This document shows positions 32,465-43,192 of a stretch of DNA of 64,000 bases, piece after piece. The notes under the pieces are model-generated. The model did no database searches, had not been told where the DNA came from, and saw only the letters and a list, made by a program, of their open reading frames with translations. Within the stretch, counting starts at the first letter, position 1. Every line of letters starts with the position of its first letter. The translations under genes and the position numbers were made by a program. The DNA is taken from contig WELA01006875.1 of the NCBI GenBank assembly GCA_009602735.1, forward strand, positions 203,070-267,069. The letters are read 5' to 3'. This DNA is from Mesotaenium endlicherianum (Eukaryota; Streptophyta; Zygnematophyceae; Zygnematales; Mesotaeniaceae).

Positions 32465-33166
32465 CCTTCTGGAAGCCTCTTCTTTCCTTCATTCGCCATC
32501 CACACAGGACAAGAGGAAGAGCACTGGTGGGTGCCAAGTCAGTCTGCCCATCACTGGCTCCTCTCACTTTAACTGTACCTCTGCTCCAACACACTTCAGC
32601 TTGATGTCTATTAAGCCAGGACCTGCCTAGCACGAGATCATAAAAGCCAGTGTTGAGTACCTCAAATATAAGCGTTTCAGTTAGAACTGCAATGCCAGAA
32701 CCTAACTGGACCTCAATAGGTTTGGTTATAACTCCTCCCGGGATACTTGAGGCATCTCCAAGGAATATTTTTCTATTCCCTTGGGTGACAGTAGGCAGCC
32801 TTAGCCGCTTAACTAAGTCCTTGTGGAGAAAAGTATGTGACGCCCCTCCGTCAACAAATGCTCTCACCTTCCTACCTGCAATCAGGCAATGCAGTAGGAT
32901 AGGGGGGACTGTCTTTTCCTGACTTTCGCATTGTTCTCTTGACTTAGCAAAGAAATGTTGGACATCAGGTGGAACAAGAGCATCCAGAGTGTGTACTCTC
33001 TGGACGTCTATATTGCTGATGGTCTCCTTTATCTGGTTGTCAGGCATGCATAGTGAATCCAGTTCAGCAGGACCCATAATACCTGCTACGAGGGCAGCTA
33101 GTGACGACTCACTATCTCTAGCATCCTCACAGTCAGTAGACTGGATTACTGACTGTTGCTGTCTTT
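32451..33166 (-). CDS. E2 protease region (-1 frame), active site DGGA
   Basis: Open from the slip site through ...[11 protein letters not shown]... to a stop at 32451. The retropepsin core reads [21 protein letters not shown], then [14 protein letters not shown], the usual downstream hydrophobic-G motif. The catalytic triad is D-G-G instead of D-S/T-G. E3 shows EGGT at the same place, so Gly in the second position is shared by both copies and not a private change. The region normally continues in frame into RT, as E3 shows, but here one-base deletions interrupt it. Confidence 0.78.
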
Positions 33167-34623
33167 TAAAGGCTGGTCTTTTCTCTCGACCTTAGGCAGG
33201 TGCTTGACCGGACACTGTTCTCTGTAGTGGCCTTTCTGCTGACAATGGTAGCAAGTAGATTTTGCTGAGGCTGGTCTCGGCTTAGTCCTACCACCACCCC
33301 TTCCATAGCCACCTCGAGAGGGACCACCTCTACCTCTAGACTGAATAGCATTGTACTCATACTCATATTCATCACCCTGATTATCCTCAGCCTGGTCTCC
33401 TTCAACTGCATTGTAGGAACCGTGGGGCTTTTTGACAATCTTAGACACCAAAGCGTTACTCTGGCGCTTGTGATTGAACTGCTGCTGATCCCAGGCGTCA
33501 GCATCCTGGATCAAGTCAGCCAGTTTCTCATACTTTTTCTCAGCAAAATGACCAGAGACCTCGGATTTCAAGCCATACCTGAAGTATGCTATCTTATACC
33601 GTTCTGGCAAATCTGGCTGCTTCATCATGTTCTCTTGTAACTTTTGAGCAAACTCAGCAACTGAAGTGGTCTGCTTCAGTGTCAGGGAGATCATCGCATA
33701 GATAGCTTTCTCCTGCTGGTTGATGACATCAAACTTCTCATGCAACTTCTCGACAAACTCTACCCACGTAGGGTCACCGAGTTGCCGAGCCTTACGCTCT
33801 TCCTTCCAGTAAAGCCACCAGTCTGCGGCACTGCCTTTCAGTAGCGCACCGGTGTGCCTGACCTTCTCGTAATCTTGCAGTTCTGGGTAGTTCTCCAGCC
33901 ACTGCTCAACATCCGCGAGAAACTTGATCAGGTAATATTTTCTGTTTCCCTCAGGATCATATTCCTGGGGAGGTTTCGGCTTGGGCTTACTAGGCCCTCG
34001 GCCACCACCACTAGTGGTGTGAGACCCCAGTTTGTCTCTGTCCTGCAGTAGGGACATTATGATTCTTTTGTCATCCTGCTGGGACTGATACATGGTCGCC
34101 ATTTGCGACTGCATCTGACGAACAATGCTCCCAAGTCTACACTCTGGGGTGGTGGATTAGCAAATGCAGCAGCAGCATTGGCATCTACTCGCTGAGTAGT
34201 GTCCTCAACAATCCCTCTCGCTCCTGCAGCAGCAATTCCTGCCGCATTCAGCCGGTCGCGTATTTGACCTAGGGGTACATTGAGTTGTACGGCAGGAGGT
34301 GAGTTCAGAACATTGGCCCTTGATGCCATAAGTTCTTCAACAGTGCGCTCGTCAGCTGGCTGTCCTTCCCTCCTTTCTGTATCTTCAGCGGCCCTTGCTA
34401 CTTGTTCAGCTTCTAATCTGGCTCTCTCCTCCTCAGCTTGCTGTGCTGCGACTGCGGCAATAGCAGCTGCCTCATCTGCAGCCTCTCTAGCTGCAGTATC
34501 TGCTACTGCTTCAAAATAGGTACGAGTTCCCGCTACATGGCTTTCCGCCTGGTTTTCGACATTCTCGTTATCCTGGTTCTCCATGTCTCGGGAGTTGCTA
34601 GTTTGAGACCTTGTCCTTACCAT
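33146..34623 (-). CDS. gag: E2 gag (one-base deletion)
   Basis: ATG at 34623, 35 nt inside the 5' LTR. Ala/Glu-rich N-terminus, then capsid domain (KYYLIKFLADVEQWLENYPE, SAADWWLYWKEERKA, FVEKLHEKFDVINQQEKA, YGLKSEVSGHFAEKKYEKL), an RGG-rich stretch (RGRGGPSRGGYGRGGG) and one CCHC knuckle CYHCQQKGHYREQC. A missing base near 34110, compared with E3 (GCATTATTTGTGCAAATG), splits the frame. The RGG box suggests RNA binding. Stop TAA follows the slippery heptamer. Confidence 0.85.
33164..33170 (-). other. candidate -1 frameshift heptamer T_TTA_AAA in E2
   Basis: In the gag frame the minus strand reads T TTA AAA GAC, fitting X_XXY_YYZ. After a -1 slip the frame is open into the protease. Gag itself stops 16 nt later at TAA. 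The same heptamer in the same phase is present in E3. Confidence 0.65.
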
Positions 34624-34644
34624 ACAAAGAAGACTGTGATAACT

Positions 34645-34656
34645 GCTCCGATACCA
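34645..34656 (-). other. E2 primer binding site
   Basis: Minus-strand TGGTATCGGAGC, one base inside LTR-C. It matches the plant initiator-Met-tRNA PBS class (TGGTATCAGAGC) with one difference and is identical to the TRIM site at 44706. Confidence 0.85.
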
Positions 34657-34657
34657 C

Positions 34658-35378
34658 TGAAATGAATCGACTTACCAAATAGGCGATTAACAATTAATAA
34701 AGATCTTTATATCAGCAAGTAATCTTTATGGTAATTTCCGTTAACTGGTTAAACGGCAAAGGACAATACACTAGCAGTGAATAATACTCGTAAGTCAAAT
34801 GCGAGTAAACTAGCATCAATAATGCAAATCAGTAAACTCATACATAAGCAAGGTTAGAAGACAGTGCGTATCAATGGCTTCTCGCCTTGGATTCAGATCT
34901 CTCTCAGTAAGCTGTACAAGAGAGTTGGCCTCGTTTCCGAATGCCGAACTCGAGAGCAATGCCTAGCATATGTACATGGAATGAGTTTACTGTTCAACGG
35001 TCAGTGCGATGGCACCGCCTACCCGGGAGTTAACCACGTTGGTAGGACCTCGGTTAACCAAATCCACCGCCATCTCCCATCATCCCGAATCGCCATCCAT
35101 CATAGGGATGTCATCTGGCCATTCATCTAGCATACCACACTTAGATGCATATCGAGGCAGTTCGCTGCTACCGAGTACGGAAGTCAGCTGGCTGTCAAAG
35201 AATGTGTCAGCAAGCTGACTTAAGGTGACCTCAGCCTGCTACTTCCGGCCAAGTCATTAAACTGATATGAAGTATAAAGTCCAACAGACTGATCGTTAAC
35301 TAGAGTTCAGCAGGTTGAACTTATTTAACTATATTATTTAAATGAATATTATATCAACCAGTATACTGATTCATTACA
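34658..35378 (-). repeat. LTR-C, 5' LTR of E2
   Basis: TGAAATGAATCG ... GATTCATTACA on the plus strand, with the PBS on its left. Its right end abuts E3 RT sequence at ...CGTTATGGAC (minus strand), so it was inserted into an older family member. Confidence 0.92.
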
Positions 35379-36548
35379 GTCCATAACGTGCGCGGAAGGC
35401 AGTCTTGTGTTCATCTCCCTCAGCAATTCTGATTTGATGATAATCGCTTTTGAGATCTATCTCACTGAACACTTTAGCACCAGACAGGGTATCAAGCAAG
35501 TCCTCAATTTTGGGTAAAGCATATTAGTTCTTTACTGTGATTCTGTTAAGAGCTCTGTAATCAACGCACATCCGCATACTTTCATCCTTTTTCTTAACAA
35601 ATAGGATGGGTGCGCCATAAGGTGATTTACTGGGGGAAATATAACCATTTTCCTTAAGCTTTGCAATCTGTGTTTTCAACTCAGCAACGATCTTTGCAGC
35701 AGTGGGGTGCTTCGGAGGGCTCACCTTTTTCTCAACCACTTCTTTACGTTGAGGAGGTACCTCTCTTAGCAGCAGACAGAACATTCTGTCTTCCTTGTGG
35801 TTCCAACTTTCGATGAACTCCATTGTATTCAGCAATTTGCATCCTCCTGGAAGCCTCTTCTTTTCCTTCATTTGCCATCCACACAGGACAAGAGGAAGAG
35901 CACTGGTGGGTGCCAAGTCAGTCTGCCCATCACTGGCTCCTCTCACTTCAATTGTACCTCTGCTCTAACACACTTCATCTTGATGTCTATTAGGCCAGGA
36001 CCTGCCTAGCACGAGATCATAAAAGCCAGTGATGAGTACCTCAAATGTAAGCGTTTCAATTAGAACTGTAATGCCAGAACCTAACTGGACCTCAATAGGC
36101 TTGGTTATAATTCCTCCCGAGATACTTGAGGCATCTCCAAGGAATATTGTTCTATTCCCTTGGGTGACAGTAGGCAGCTTTAGCCGCTTAACTAAGTCCT
36201 TATGTATGAAAGTATGTGACGTCCCTCCTTCAACAAATGCCCTCACCTTCTTACCTGCAATCATGCAATGCAGTAGGATAGGTGGGACTGGCTTTTTCTG
36301 ACTTCCGCATTGTTCTCCTGACTTAGCAAAGAAATGTTGGACATCAAGTGGAACAAGATCATCTAGAGTGTGCACTCTCTGGAGGTCTATATTGCTGATG
36401 ATCTCCTTTATCTGCTTGTCAGGCATGCATAGTGAATCCAGTTCAGCAGGACCCATAATACTGCTACGAGGGCAGCTAGTGACGACTCACTATCTCTAGC
36501 ATCCTCACAGCCAGTAGACTGGATTGCTGACTGTTGCTGTCTTTTAAA
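35379..36548 (-). pseudogene. E3 protease and partial RT
   Basis: From the slip site the -1 frame runs through an EGGTSHTF protease site. Lesions: TGG-to-TAG after ...DEVC (35965-35967), an in-frame deletion of about 45 codons before RT (KIVA joined to ELKTQIA, compared with E2), and a stop in place of Lys after NRITVKN (35524). RT sequence then continues to ...KTAFRARYG, where LTR-C begins. Unlike E2, protease and RT share one frame here, so it shows the original arrangement. Confidence 0.82.
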
Positions 36549-38006
36549 GGCAGGTCTTTTCTCTCGACCTTTGGGAGGTGCTTGGCTGGACATTGCTCTC
36601 TGAAGTGACCCAATTGCTGGCAATGGAAGCAAACAGATTTTGCTGAGACTGGTCTCGACTTAGTCCTACCACCACCTCTTCCATAGCCACCTCGAGAGTA
36701 ACCACCTCTCCCTCTAGACTGTATTGCATAATACTCATACTCGTACTCACCATCCTGATCATCCTCAGCCCGGTCTCCTTCAATTGCATTGTAGGAACCG
36801 TGGGGCTTTTTGACAATCTTAGACACCAAAGCATTACCCTGGCGCTTGTGATTGAATTGCTGCTGAACCCAGGCATCAGCATCCTGGATCAAGTCAGCCA
36901 GTTTCTCATACTTCTTTTCATCAAAATGACCAGAGACTTCGGATTTCAAGCCAAACTTAAAGTATGCTTTCCTATATCGCTCTAGCAAGTCTAGCTGCTT
37001 CATCATGTTCTCCTGGAACTTTTGAGCAAACTCAGCAACTGAAGTGGTCTGCTTCAGTGTCAAGGAGATCATTGCATAGATAGCTTTCTCCTGCTGATTG
37101 ATGACATCAAACTTCTCATGCAATTTCTCGACAAACTCTAGGGTCACCGAGTTGCTGAGCCTTACGCTCTCCTTTCCAATACAGCCACCAGTCTGCTGCA
37201 CTGCCTTTCAGTAGAGCACCAGTGTGCCTGACCTTCTCGTAATCTTGCAGTTCTGGGTAGTTCTCTAGCCACTGCTCAACATCAGCCAGAAACTTGATCA
37301 GATAATACTTTTTGTTTCCCTCAGGACCATAGTCCTGGGGAGGTTTCGGCTTAGGCTTACTAGGCCCTCTGCCACCACCACCAGTGGTTTGAGAACCCAT
37401 TTGGTCTCTGTCCCACAGCAGAGAAATTATGATTCTTTTGTCCTCCTGTTGGGACTGATATACGCTCGCCATTTGCGATTGCATTTGCACAAATAATGCT
37501 CCCAAATCCACACTCTGAGGTGGGAGTCTAGCAAATGCACCACTAGCAGTAGCAGTAGCAGTAGCATCCACCCGCTGAGTAGTGTCCTCAACAGTCCCTC
37601 TCGCTCGTGCAGCAGCAATTCCTGCCGCATTCAGCCGGTCATGAATTTGACCTAGAGGCATATTGAGTTGTACAGCGAGAGGTGGGTTCAGAACATTGGC
37701 CCTTGCTGCCATAAGTTCTTCGACAGTGCGCTCGTCCGTTGGCTGTCCTCCCCTTCTTTCTGTATCTTCAGCAGCTTTTGCTAATCGTTCGGCTTCTAAT
37801 CTGACTCTCTCCTCCTCAGTCTGCTGTGCTGCGACTGCAGCAATAGCAGCTGCCTCATCTGCAGCCTCTCTAGCTGCAGTATCTGCCACTGATTCAGAAT
37901 AGGTACGGGTTCCCGCTACATGGCTTTCAGTCTGATTCTTGACATTCTCGTTATCTTGGTTCTCCATGTCTTGGGAGTTGCTAGCTTGAGACCTTGTTCT
38001 TTCCAT
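36476..38006 (-). pseudogene. gag: E3 gag with 8-bp deletion
   Basis: ATG at 38006. Same layout as E2 gag: Ala/Glu-rich N-terminus, capsid domain, RGG stretch, knuckle CFHCQQLGHFREQC. Relative to E2, eight bases are missing near 37140 (between GGTGACCCTA and GAGTTTGTC), shifting the frame. The region that carries a one-base deletion in E2 is intact here. Confidence 0.85.
36542..36548 (-). other. candidate -1 frameshift heptamer T_TTA_AAA in E3
   Basis: Same heptamer and phase as at 33164-33170. The gag frame here lacks the nearby TAA and extends to 36476, so the -1 product is the conserved one. Confidence 0.6.
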
Positions 38007-38027
38007 ACAAAGAAGACTGTGATAACT

Positions 38028-38039
38028 GCTCCGATACCA
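38028..38039 (-). other. E3 primer binding site
   Basis: Minus-strand TGGTATCGGAGC one base inside LTR-D, identical to the E2 site. Confidence 0.85.
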
Positions 38040-38040
38040 C

Positions 38041-38758
38041 TGAAATGAATCAACTTACCAAATAGGCGATTAACAATTAAAAAATATCTTTATATCAACA
38101 AGTAATCATTATAGTATTTTCTATTGATTGGTTAAATAGCAAAAGACAACACACTAGCAGCGGACAATACTCGCAAGTCAAATGGAAGTAAACTAGCATC
38201 AATAATGCAATCAGTAAACTCATACATAAGCAAGGCTAGAAGACAGTGCATATCAATGGCTTCTCGCCTTGGATTAAGATCTCTCTCGTAAGCTGTACAA
38301 GAGAGTTGGCCTCCTTTCCGAATGCCCAACTCGAGAGCAATACCTAGCATATGTACATGGAATGAGTTTACTGTTCAACGGCCAGTGCGATGGCACCGCC
38401 TACTCGGGAGTTAACCACGTTGGTAGGACCTCGCTTAACCAAATCCACCGCCATCTCCCATCATCCCAAATCGCCATCCACCCTACGGATGTCATCTGGC
38501 CATTCATCTAGCACTCCACACTTAGATGCATATCTAGGCAGTTTGCTGCTACCGAGTACGGAAGTTAGCTGGCTGTCAAAGAATGTGTCAGCAAGCTGAC
38601 CTAAGTTGACTTCAGCCTGCTGCTCCCGGTTGAATCATTAAACTGATTAATTTATAAAGTCCAGCAGACTCAATATTAACTAAAATTCAGCAGGCTGAAC
38701 TTATTTAACTATTATATTTAAATGAATATTATATCTACCAATATACTGATTCATTACA
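38041..38758 (-). repeat. LTR-D, 5' LTR of E3
   Basis: TGAAATGAATCA ... GATTCATTACA; same family as LTR-B and LTR-C but visibly more diverged, so E3 is older than E2. Confidence 0.9.
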
Positions 38759-38833
38759 AGTAGCCACAGCGCTCCCAGCTGCCCTCGTAGTCTCAGCAGC
38801 ACAGAGCTCCGCAGGGCCGTATCTCTGGCCCCC

Positions 38834-39796
38834 ATGACAAGCAACCCCTGCTGGTCGTGCGGGAAGATGGGCCACTCATGTCGTGACTGCACGCTTGCGC
38901 AGAACGACAGGCCCGGTGACTGCACCTATTGTGGCAAGGCCGGCCACCTACAGGTTGTCTGCTTGTAGAAGAACCGCGACCTTAAGAACGGGCGCGCTTG
39001 TGACGGACCTTTTGCCGCTGCAGGCCAACGAGGCACGCATAACTCTTGCTCTGGGGCACGTCTCGCGATGACGGCGGCCACGGCTACAACTTGCGCCGTG
39101 ATGACCCCCGGCGAGGACCACAACAGTTACGATGCACGCAGCGACGCGTTGGTGGCAGCCGAGGCCGAGATTGCCCGCTTGCATGCTTGCGACGCCAACG
39201 CTGGCTACGACGCGTGTGGGGCGCTCTACGCCCGCTCCTCCTCAGCCGAGGCTGCGGCCCTTACGGCCGGCGCCAGCCAGGACCTTGTGCCAACACCCAA
39301 AGCCAACATCAGGCCGCCCCTACGCTCGCTACGGAGTGTAGCAGCTATCCGCCGCCCTCGCACGCGTGCGCGTTACTCTGGCACACACGCTATCAGAGCT
39401 GCAGGCTCTAATGACGGAGCTGTCGCAGTCTTTGCAAGCTTCGTGCCAACATCTCTCAGCAGCCCACGGGCACGAGCCAATCGGCAACCCTCACGTCGAC
39501 ACAACTCGTAGGCCCATCAATGGGACTGCGCAGCCCGACGCACCGCCAGCGCAGACGTTGATGCACGCGCCCATGGCTTGCACCGTCTTGCTGGTGACAG
39601 CAGGGTTTCCTGCCGCCTGCGTCGCAATCACTGGCGCACTAAGACGCGCTCAACAGCCAGCCGCCTCGGCTATGACAGCCTTTGTTTGGTTTGCCGCACG
39701 CACGTGCGCAACTCTGCAAACGGGCGGGACTCAATGGGACCAGCGCCCGCTGCTGTCTGCTGTTTACAGCGTGGTCCAGCAGCTGCCGCCAGCTGA
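38834..39796 (+). pseudogene. R5 gag C-terminus with two zinc knuckles
   Basis: From ATG 38834: two CCHC knuckles, CWSCGKMGHSCRDC and CTYCGKAGHLQVVC, then TAG (38966-38968) and the same frame open again to TAG at 39509. A better continuation after about 39360 is in the +1 frame (HTLSELQALMTELSQSL...). Ala/Arg-rich; the capsid domain is lost. The TAG after VVCL sits where Gln would suit. Confidence 0.6.
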
Positions 39797-39824
39797 CTCG
39801 CGCACGTCGCCCGTTCGGACCTGA

Positions 39825-40830
39825 TGCAATCTGGCGGGCGCAACTGGCAGTGGCACGCAGGGAGAGGGGTCCTTGACTGCACTGGACGGCCCGATTGCCA
39901 ATCCAAGCGCCAACTCCAAGCGCACAGCCGCAAACAGCCAAGGCTTAAACCCTGGCTGCGTGCAAAAATCCAGCGTCAGCGCAATTTGCGCTGGCCGGGC
40001 TGCAACTAGTCCAAGCACCGTGGAGGATGCACCATGAGCCTTGCCCACGCCAGCCGCACGCCTTGCCACCGTCGGACCAGCGGTATCGGCCGTCCGTTTT
40101 TAGAGCCGCCGTGTGACGCCACCTGGCGGGTCCTCAACTTCCCAGAATGCGCCAGCGCCAGCGCTAGCGCCAGCGTCAGCGCCGGTCCCAAGTGCGCCAG
40201 CGCCAGCGCCAACTTCAGCACTCCTTGCGCCGGAGCCAAAGGCGCCAGCACCAGCGCTTGCGCTCCTACACGCGCACGGCTCCGTTGTTGCCACACGCCA
40301 GGCTGTGCAAACTTGGTACAGGCCCAGCAAGAGGAGGATTCAGCTTGGGCGTACACCTCTGGCGCAGGCAGCAACCGCTCTGGTTTGTTGCGCACGTACG
40401 TTGCCACGTGGCATCCACACAACCGCTGCTGGAGCCAGCCACGAGCGCACGCTGGTAGCAGCCGCCAATCGGCCATTAGCCTTGCACAAGCGCGACGGGC
40501 CAGACCAAGGACGTCGCGCCAAGGAGGCTCTGTGTCTGCCGCGCTCCTTTCTTGTGCTTGAGCCGCCGACAGCGCCTGCCACCTTTGTCTTGCACGCGCT
40601 CGCCTTGCCGATGACATCAGTGCAGCTCAGCGCGGAGGTCGTCTTGCTGGCCTTGCGACGCATGCCAGAGTCTTCTTCGCCGACCTAGGTGGTACGTTGG
40701 GGACAACGAGGCAGGCCGCCCAACACCTGCTGCAGCCCCGTCTGGTTTGCGGGCCGCCGCTAGCAGGCCAGCTCCCGACGCCGCAGCGGCAGTGCTCACG
40801 GCCCCCGCTTGACCCCTGTACAAGTGCAGG
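39825..40830 (+). other. R5 linker region, frame unclear
   Basis: GC-rich DNA with several overlapping open frames, none with recognisable domains. It is probably a degenerate Ala/Pro-rich spacer of the polyprotein and contains the GCCAGC repeat. Confidence 0.4.
40145..40255. repeat. imperfect GCCAGC tandem repeat
   Basis: Runs of GCGCCAGCGCCAGCGCTAGC type, giving Ala-Pro repeats in one frame (APAPALAPASAP). Part of the R5 linker. Confidence 0.75.
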
Positions 40831-41921
40831 TTGATTAGCAGCCCCAACGCTGCGTTCCTGGACAATGCGCAGGGGATTGTGCTTGTCAACAAGCAGGCCC
40901 CTCAACGCATCATGTTTGACACTGGCGCTCAGCTAGTCCTTGTCTACCTCAGCTACTTCAGACAGCTGGGCCTCTCGTCGGTTGACTTGGAGGATTTGCC
41001 CACGCGGATCAACTCGGAGGCTGCCGCGTCTGAGTCAGTGACGGGACGCACACGGCTGCTGCTCCTCTTCACCTTCAGGCCCAGGACCGAGGATGAGATC
41101 GCCATCCATCGGCACGCTCTCGTCACTCGCTCCGAGACCTTTGACGTGCTTCTAGGCAAGACGTGCTCTTCCCCATCGAAGTTGCGGTGGATAACTGGGC
41201 GGAGCGCGTGCACTACCGCCCCGACTGGCGCTCAGGAGGCACTCGCACGGCCTCCTTGCCTCTCAACATCCTAGATCGGCGTCCTACCTCTTCCGCCCTC
41301 TACGACTTCATGGCCCTTAGCGAAAATGGCGACCGGCTCGGCGTCACCAAGACCGATACAAGCGGCCCCGAGGATGCCGACGTGTTCGGGGGGGTGGATC
41401 TGCTCCAACCCCAAGACGAGGAGTCCAAGCTTCCGAGTGGAGAGCTGCACCTCTCCTCTCGAGCGCAGGTCGAGCTTCTGACAGCTTAGGCTCAGGGATC
41501 TGTGCGCATCTGCGTGGCACAACACGCCATGATTTGCCAGATGACAACGGCAGTGTCTGCAGCCATCGACGCCGCCACGGCAGCCATGGCCACGGCCACC
41601 AGAGCTCACGAGCTCCTTGCAGCCGCTGCAGGCACCTCTAGGTTGCCAGGCCCCGCTCAGCCGCTACGCAAGAGGGCTAGTTCTCCCTCTGCGCGATCGG
41701 ACGTCCGACTGCATCAGAAGGTGCCAGTTGGGGTGTCCATGCAGTTTCACATGGCGTCCCAGCTGCCCTTGCCGTCCCTCCAGATTGACAACACCGGGCG
41801 ACGCACCATCGCATCAGAGGAGGAGGCCATGCGTCAGGCCGCACACAATCCTTTGACAGACGAGGAGTCCTATGCAATGGCGACAAAGGATTCCAATTTC
41901 CTTTTACAAGGAGCCGACTAA
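40831..41921 (+). pseudogene. R5 retropepsin and linker
   Basis: Protease core RIMFDTGAQLVLVYLSYFRQ (active site near 40918) and ETFDVLLGKT. A frameshift at about 41160 moves to the frame FPIEVAVDNWAERVHYRPDW. This runs to TAG at 41487-41489 (...VELLTA) and continues in the same frame AQGSVRICVAQHAMIC to 41921. DTGAQ matches E1 (DTGAQPVVL), suggesting a common origin of the two DNMT elements' proteases. Confidence 0.65.
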
Positions 41922-43192
41922 GGCGCCCTCTGTGCCCATGCCCGTCATGCCTACCGCGCGTGTTCAACGGATGCCCACAGGATCTTTGAGTTTCAGCACG
42001 CTCACAGGACCCTTAGGCTTCACCAGGCCCGCTAGACCCCCAGGGTTCAGCCGTCACTCATCGGCCAGGCTCGGCCAGGCGTATCAATGCGGAGCAGGTC
42101 CCAGCAGCCAGCCTTCACACAACTGCTCGACCAGCGTCGACTGTCGTAACATCATGCTTTTGATGTCCAACCCCGACATCCGCGCCGCTTGCACCGTCAT
42201 CGGCGCCGTTGACTTAGCGACCTCCTCCACCTCTGGCACTGGCGCCAGAGCCGCTTGCACCGTGACCAGCGCTGCCGACGCAGCGACGACCGCTGTCCCC
42301 GGCCTGCGCTTGGTCCAAGCTCTCAGGCCAAAGCCTAGATGCGGCCTTCGCGGCAGGCTGCGCGCTGTCACTCCGCCTCGGCCCACGCACAGTCTGCGCA
42401 GCAAACGCAGCCTCACGCCGCCGCTATGACGCTCCCAATCTGTCACGCCACCTTACCATGACACCCGGGATTGAGCCGCCACACCTCCGTACCGCGTCGT
42501 ATGTGACCGTGCCGTCACTCGGCCGTACCGCAAGGCGTGCGACCGAGACAACACCCCTCAGTCTACGACGCACGCCGCACACGCGCTGTACAAGACCTTC
42601 CCAGCACGTCGGCTTGCAGTTCCTCGTAGCCTTATTGCCGGCGACGGTCCCAGCGATTCACCTCCTTCAAAGGTGGCCCGCACCAGCAGCTGCATCTTCG
42701 GCTTAGTGCAGCCTAGCCGACGCCCGCCTGCCGTTGAGGAGATCGTGCGCCGACAGTAGCGACCCTGCGTGCCGCTAACGCCTTGCGCTTTGCTCCGCCC
42801 GCAAGCACCGCTGGCAACTCGACAACCAGTTTGTGCTTGGCAAGTCGTCATCCGCGTCGAGCCGTCCTTTAGCGCCATTCTTGAGCAGGCCCCACTCCAC
42901 CGGCGCCAACAGGCGTTCTACAACCTGCACCCCTACCTGCCCCAGCGACCGATGCTGGACCAGCTGGCGTACGCCGCATCCTATCCGCAGGACTGCGACG
43001 CCAGGATCAGGTGGCAGCTCGAGTGCGTGTGCCAAGCGCAGGCCCGCACACAACCTGTACCCCTTCACAACCTGAAGGACGCCCTGCGACAGGTGGCGGT
43101 CTTATCAGGCCCACGCCCCCGTTGCGCAGCCTCGGCCACTGCCCGGTCCTATCCCTCGCCTCACGCGCAACTACGCCGAGTGCGCCGTCGCA
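41922..43192 (+). other. R5 inter-domain region
   Basis: No domain recognised. Several frames are open in pieces, e.g. FYNLHPYLPQRPMLDQLAY near 42920. Position between protease and methyltransferase parallels the E1 segment between them. Confidence 0.4.

Larger units (their letters stand above)
26533..35378 (-). mobile_element. E2: Ty3/gypsy chromovirus-type element with extra ORFX
   Basis: Minus-strand order: LTR-C (5'), PBS, gag, TTTAAAA slip site, PR, RT-RH-INT, chromodomain, ORFX, PPT, LTR-B (3'). LTRs are about 720 bp and clearly similar, with a few dozen differences by eye. Outer flanks do not match: TGCTT left of LTR-B and GTCCA right of LTR-C. LTR-B sits in the E1 leader and LTR-C in E3 RT. 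Inter-element recombination or a chimeric assembly is likely. Single Ns at 27901, 29142 and 30277 fall inside it. Confidence 0.85.
35379..38758 (-). mobile_element. E3: truncated sister of E2
   Basis: 5' LTR-D (38758-38041), PBS, gag, PR and the first part of RT; the rest is absent to the left of LTR-C. Closely similar to E2 with independent lesions. Its LTR-D lies inside the R5 element (right flank AGTAG, 38759-38763). Confidence 0.88.

Noticed and set aside
39825-42429. Several GC-rich frames of 100-190 codons on both strands
   Set aside because: High GC gives long frames by chance; only those continuous with protease, knuckle or methyltransferase motifs were kept.
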